Made by a program: the position numbers and the translations under genes
Notes under the pieces: model-generated
What the model was told of the DNA's origin: nothing
The model's input: only the letters and a program-made list of their open reading frames with translations
The model's database searches: none
Shown here: positions 60,863 through 64,000 of the stretch, piece by piece
How the letters are laid out: each line of letters begins with the position of its first letter
Position numbering within the stretch: position 1 is the first letter of the stretch
DNA from: Vreelandella titanicae BH1
GTDB taxonomy: Bacteria > Pseudomonadota > Gammaproteobacteria > Pseudomonadales > Halomonadaceae
NCBI RefSeq assembly: GCF_000336575.1
Contig: NZ_AOPO01000001.1
Location: 310,001 to 374,000, forward strand
Direction: 5' to 3'
Length of the DNA: 64,000 bases

Positions 60863-63730
60863 CTATATAGTTCCACCATCAGCGGGCAACTTTCCGGCAG
60901 ATGCGAGGCTGCAGGCCGCATATTTGAACTCCGGAATCTTGCCATAGGGATCCAGCGCTGGATTAGTCAATAGATTCGCTGCTGCTTCCCCGTAACAAAA
61001 GGGTACGAAGACCATACCCTCTGGCATGCCCGGATCCGTCCTCACTTTGAGGGTGATGGCTCCTCGCCGGGTGGTGATCGTCAGGTCATCGCCTGGCGCC
61101 ATCCCCAGCCGGATAAGCTCAGCGGGCGCCAAGCTCGCCACGGCTTCCGGCTCCAGATCATCGAGTACTTTGGCACGGCGGGTCATGGAACCCGTATGCC
61201 AGTGCTCTAATTGGCGCCCGGTAGTCAGCACCGTTGGGTAGTCGTTATCTACCGGCTCATCCGGTGGCAGTGGCCGCGTGGGTGCGAATTTCGCCCGGCC
61301 GCTGGCGGTGGGGAAGGCATCGCTGAAGACTACGTCTTGCCCCGGCGCGTCCTCTGCTGGGCAGGGATAGGTCACCGACTGCTCGCGCTCCAGACGCTCC
61401 CAGGAGATATGGTCGAGTGAGGGCATGCCTTGCTTCATCTCGGCGAAGACGTCCCGCGGATGCTGGTAATCCCAGTCCAGGCCAAAGCGTTTGGCGATTT
61501 CCTGGATAATCCACCAGTCCGGCTTGGCCTGGCCCGGTAGCGGCAACGCCGCACGCCCCATCTGCACCTGCCGATTGGTGTTGGTGACGGTGCCGTTTTT
61601 CTCAGGCCAGGCGGAGGCAGGCAGGATGACATCGGCAAACTGGGCAGTCTCAGTGACAAACAGATCCTGTACCACCAGATGTTCCAGCTTGGCCAGTGCG
61701 GCCCGGGCATGGGCCAGATCCGGGTCGGACATCGCCGGGTTTTCGCCCTGGATATACATGCCGCGAATGGTGCCCGCGGTGATAGCGTCCATAATTTCCA
61801 CCACGGTGAGACCCGGCGTGGGATCCAGTTTGGTATTCCACAGTTCTTCGAACGCCGCACGAACCTGATCATCATTGACCGGCTGGTAGTCGGGCATGAC
61901 CATGGGAATCAGCCCGGCATCAGAAGCCCCCTGAACGTTGTTCTGCCCCCGCAAAGGATGCAGGCCGGTGCCAGGGCGACCGGTCTGGCCGCAGGCCAAC
62001 GCCAGCGAAATCAGGCACCGGGCGTTATCGGTACCGTGGGTGTGCTGGGAAATGCCCATGCCCCAGAAAATCATTGCCCGCTCGGCGTTGGCATAGAGCC
62101 TAGCCACCTCGCGAATGGTCTCGGGCTCAACGCCGCACAGGCCGCTCATCGCTTCGGGGGTCATGTCGACGGTATGAATTTTCAGGGCCTCGAAGCCCTC
62201 GGTATGCTCGGCGATATAAGCCGTATCATAAAGTTCTTCACTGATGACCACATTCAGCATGGCATTAAAGAGGGCCACGTCGGCGCCCGGTGAAAAGCGC
62301 ACGCTCAGGTGGGCGTAGGCATCCAGCGACTGACCACGGGGGTCGATTATCACTATCTTGGTACCGCGCTTGGCGGCCTGTTTAAAGAAGGTGGCCGCCA
62401 CCGGATGGTTTACCGCGGGATTACAGCCGGTAAGAATCACCACGTCGGCCTGGCTGGCCTGCATAAAGGAGGCGGTTACCGAGCCTGAACCAATACACTC
62501 CATGAGTGCCGCCACTGAGCTTGCGTGGCACAAGCGGGTACAGTGATCCACATGGTTGGAGCCAAAGCCGGTACGCACCAACTTCTGGAACAGCCACGCC
62601 TCTTCGTTGGAACACTTGGCGCTGCCGAACCCCGCCAGGGCATCAGGGCCATGGGCCGCTTTAAGGTTCACAAGCCCGCCGGCGGCAGCCTCCAGGGCTT
62701 CATCCCAGCTCGCCTCGCGGAAATGCGTCAGAGGTTTGGCGGGGTCGAAGTCCGGGTCGATTCCCTTTGCGACACCCTCGCGACGAATCAGCGGGGTAAC
62801 AAGCCGGGATGGATGGCGCGGATAGTCATAGCCGAAGCGCCCTTTAACACATAGCCGGTTCTCGTTAGAGGGGCCGTCGCGCCCCTCCACATAAAGGATC
62901 TCATCATCCTTGATATGGTAGGTGAGCTGGCAACCCACCCCGCAGTAGGGGCATACCGAGTCGACCTTACGGTCGGCGACGGCAGAATCGCCGTGGCCCG
63001 CCTGATCGACCAGGGTAGCGGGCATCAGGGCGCCGGTGGGGCAGGCCTGAACGCACTCGCCACAGGCCACGCAGGTGCTATCCCCCATAGGGTCGTCGAA
63101 ATCAAACACGATCTTGGACGCCGCCCCCCGGTGAGCCAGTCCGATCACGTCGTTAACCTGTACTTCGCGACAGGCACGCACACACAGGTTGCACTCGATG
63201 CAGGCGTCAAGATTGACGCGCATGGCGGAGTGGCTGCTGTCCTGCGCCAAACTATCCGTCCGGGAAGCCACATGATGCACGGTGGGCATCTCGCGCTCTT
63301 CGCGCCTGGGCAGCTTACGGCGCACCGCCGTGGCATCAATGGCCAACTGGTCAGCCATGGCCCAGAAATGGCTTGAGCTGTCGGGGCTCTCTTCCCGCTC
63401 AGGCTGGTCGACCAGCAGCATCTCCATGACCATCTTGCGGGCGGTATGCGCCCTTTCGGAGTTGGCGCTTTTGACCACCATGCCAGGGGCTGCCTCACGG
63501 AGACAGCTGGCGGCCAGGGTGCGCTCGCCCTCGATTTCCACCATACAGGCGCGGCAGTTGCCGTCGGCGCGGTAACCGCTTGTGTCCTTAAAACAGAGAT
63601 GGGGAATGGTTTCGCCGGCACGCTTGGCCACCTGCCAGAGGCTTTCACCGGGAGTTGCACTCACCTCAACGCCATCCAGCGTCAGGGTAAAGCTTTTGCC
63701 TGGGTTTTGTTCGCTCATGCTCATGTTCAT
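60863..63730 (-). CDS. fdsA: NAD-type formate dehydrogenase alpha subunit
   Basis: This 955-residue protein has an N-terminal NuoG-like region: a [2Fe-2S] domain with CRAC and a downstream Cys, ferredoxin-type clusters CIECNLCVRAC and CVACGECVQACP, and then CPYCGVGC leading the molybdopterin domain. The active-site residue is a cysteine (CTRLCHASSVAAL), not selenocysteine. The C-terminal cofactor-binding domain includes LTTGRQLEHWHTGSMTRR. It oxidises formate to CO2. It overlaps nothing but starts 4 bp before the end of the fdsB frame; starts at 63724 and 63718 are alternatives. It converges on the dgcA-like gene. Confidence 0.92.
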   Translation of the reverse strand: MNMSMSEQNPGKSFTLTLDGVEVSATPGESLWQVAKRAGETIPHLCFKDTSGYRADGNCRACMVEIEGERTLAASCLREAAPGMVVKSANSERAHTARKMVMEMLLVDQPEREESPDSSSHFWAMADQLAIDATAVRRKLPRREEREMPTVHHVASRTDSLAQDSSHSAMRVNLDACIECNLCVRACREVQVNDVIGLAHRGAASKIVFDFDDPMGDSTCVACGECVQACPTGALMPATLVDQAGHGDSAVADRKVDSVCPYCGVGCQLTYHIKDDEILYVEGRDGPSNENRLCVKGRFGYDYPRHPSRLVTPLIRREGVAKGIDPDFDPAKPLTHFREASWDEALEAAAGGLVNLKAAHGPDALAGFGSAKCSNEEAWLFQKLVRTGFGSNHVDHCTRLCHASSVAALMECIGSGSVTASFMQASQADVVILTGCNPAVNHPVAATFFKQAAKRGTKIVIIDPRGQSLDAYAHLSVRFSPGADVALFNAMLNVVISEELYDTAYIAEHTEGFEALKIHTVDMTPEAMSGLCGVEPETIREVARLYANAERAMIFWGMGISQHTHGTDNARCLISLALACGQTGRPGTGLHPLRGQNNVQGASDAGLIPMVMPDYQPVNDDQVRAAFEELWNTKLDPTPGLTVVEIMDAITAGTIRGMYIQGENPAMSDPDLAHARAALAKLEHLVVQDLFVTETAQFADVILPASAWPEKNGTVTNTNRQVQMGRAALPLPGQAKPDWWIIQEIAKRFGLDWDYQHPRDVFAEMKQGMPSLDHISWERLEREQSVTYPCPAEDAPGQDVVFSDAFPTASGRAKFAPTRPLPPDEPVDNDYPTVLTTGRQLEHWHTGSMTRRAKVLDDLEPEAVASLAPAELIRLGMAPGDDLTITTRRGAITLKVRTDPGMPEGMVFVPFCYGEAAANLLTNPALDPYGKIPEFKYAACSLASAGKLPADGGTI

Positions 63731-63734
63731 CCCC

Positions 63735-64000
63735 CTACCCCTTGACGATTACGTTCTGGGCGGCCAGCTCGCCGCGGAAATCCTTGAGCAGCCCCAGCAC
63801 CGGATTAGGTGCCGCTTGGCCGAGCCCGCAAATAGAGGCATCTATCATCACCTGGGAGAGCTGCGTCATCAGCCCGGCGTCCCACTCGTTGCGCTCAAGC
63901 AGGGTGAGCATTTTTTCCGTGCCCACCCGGCAGGGTGTGCACTGGCCACAGGACTCATCGGCAAAGAAGGCCAGCAGATTGGTCGCGACCCCGCGCAGAT
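63735..64000 (-). CDS. fdsB: Formate dehydrogenase beta subunit (partial, C-terminal end)
   Basis: The frame is open to the right edge and gives the last ~87 residues of a NuoF-like protein. The [4Fe-4S] motif SCGQCTPCRVGTEKM and the following helix with the fourth Cys (SICGLGQAAPNP) are clear. It would hold FMN and pass electrons from FdsA to NAD. The N-terminal NuoE/NuoF parts lie outside the window. Confidence 0.9.
   Translation of the reverse strand, partial: LRGVATNLLAFFADESCGQCTPCRVGTEKMLTLLERNEWDAGLMTQLSQVMIDASICGLGQAAPNPVLGLLKDFRGELAAQNVIVKG

Overview
The window looks like a chromosomal segment of a halophilic gammaproteobacterium of the Halomonas type. This rests on gene content and order (nicotinate catabolism, a glycine betaine to serine pathway, cyanide-insensitive bd oxidase, PntAB, CcoG) and on the general look of the proteins; no rRNA or tRNA gene is present to confirm it. 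Nearly all of the sequence is coding. Both ends cut a gene: a nicB-like gene on the left and a formate dehydrogenase beta subunit gene on the right.

Region 1 (1-13.7 kb) is a nicotinate degradation block: nicB-like and nicA on the minus strand, nicCDEF on the plus strand, a MarR regulator (nicR), a second molybdopterin large subunit, the cofactor-maturation genes xdhC and mocA, and a chemoreceptor. The molybdenum domain of the nicB-like protein is N-terminally shortened and degenerate, while the second large subunit at 7.6 kb is complete but has no cytochrome domain. The enzyme therefore seems to be split in an unusual way. The ring-opening dioxygenase gene nicX is not in the window.

Region 2 (13.9-20.2 kb) is a more AT-rich island: a tripartite tricarboxylate transporter (tctCBA) with its own GntR/UTRA regulator, divergent from a DUF3604 (PHP-like) hydrolase gene, with a strong inverted repeat and a repeated motif between them.

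Region 3 (20.6-30.5 kb) has katG, an aldo/keto reductase, an ABC exporter, and then a compact unit: a periplasmic protein with a nine-fold Met-Ser-His-Asp-Asp repeat, a cytochrome b561-type membrane protein and a YedY/MsrP-like molybdoenzyme, divergent from an OmpR-type two-component system. By analogy with MrpX/YedY1/YedZ1 and HprSR-MsrPQ this is a candidate reactive-chlorine or metal stress system, and it is the best candidate for something new here.

Region 4 (30.6-46.9 kb) is mostly core metabolism: pntAB, a LysR-ureohydrolase pair, metY, ccoG, a MocR-type regulator, cioAB with a DUF2474 small protein, and sdaA. Two proteins are of unknown function (36.0 and 38.7 kb), and there is a possible decayed gene at 38.4 kb.

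Region 5 (47.2-64 kb) is C1 and betaine catabolism. GbcAB demethylates glycine betaine, a DgcA-like enzyme probably handles dimethylglycine, SoxBDAG converts sarcosine to glycine plus methylene-THF, GlyA makes serine, and SdaA (region 4) makes pyruvate. PurU releases formate from formyl-THF, and an NAD-type formate dehydrogenase (FdsA/FdsB) oxidises it. A TetR-type regulator sits between gbcA and the dgcA-like gene.
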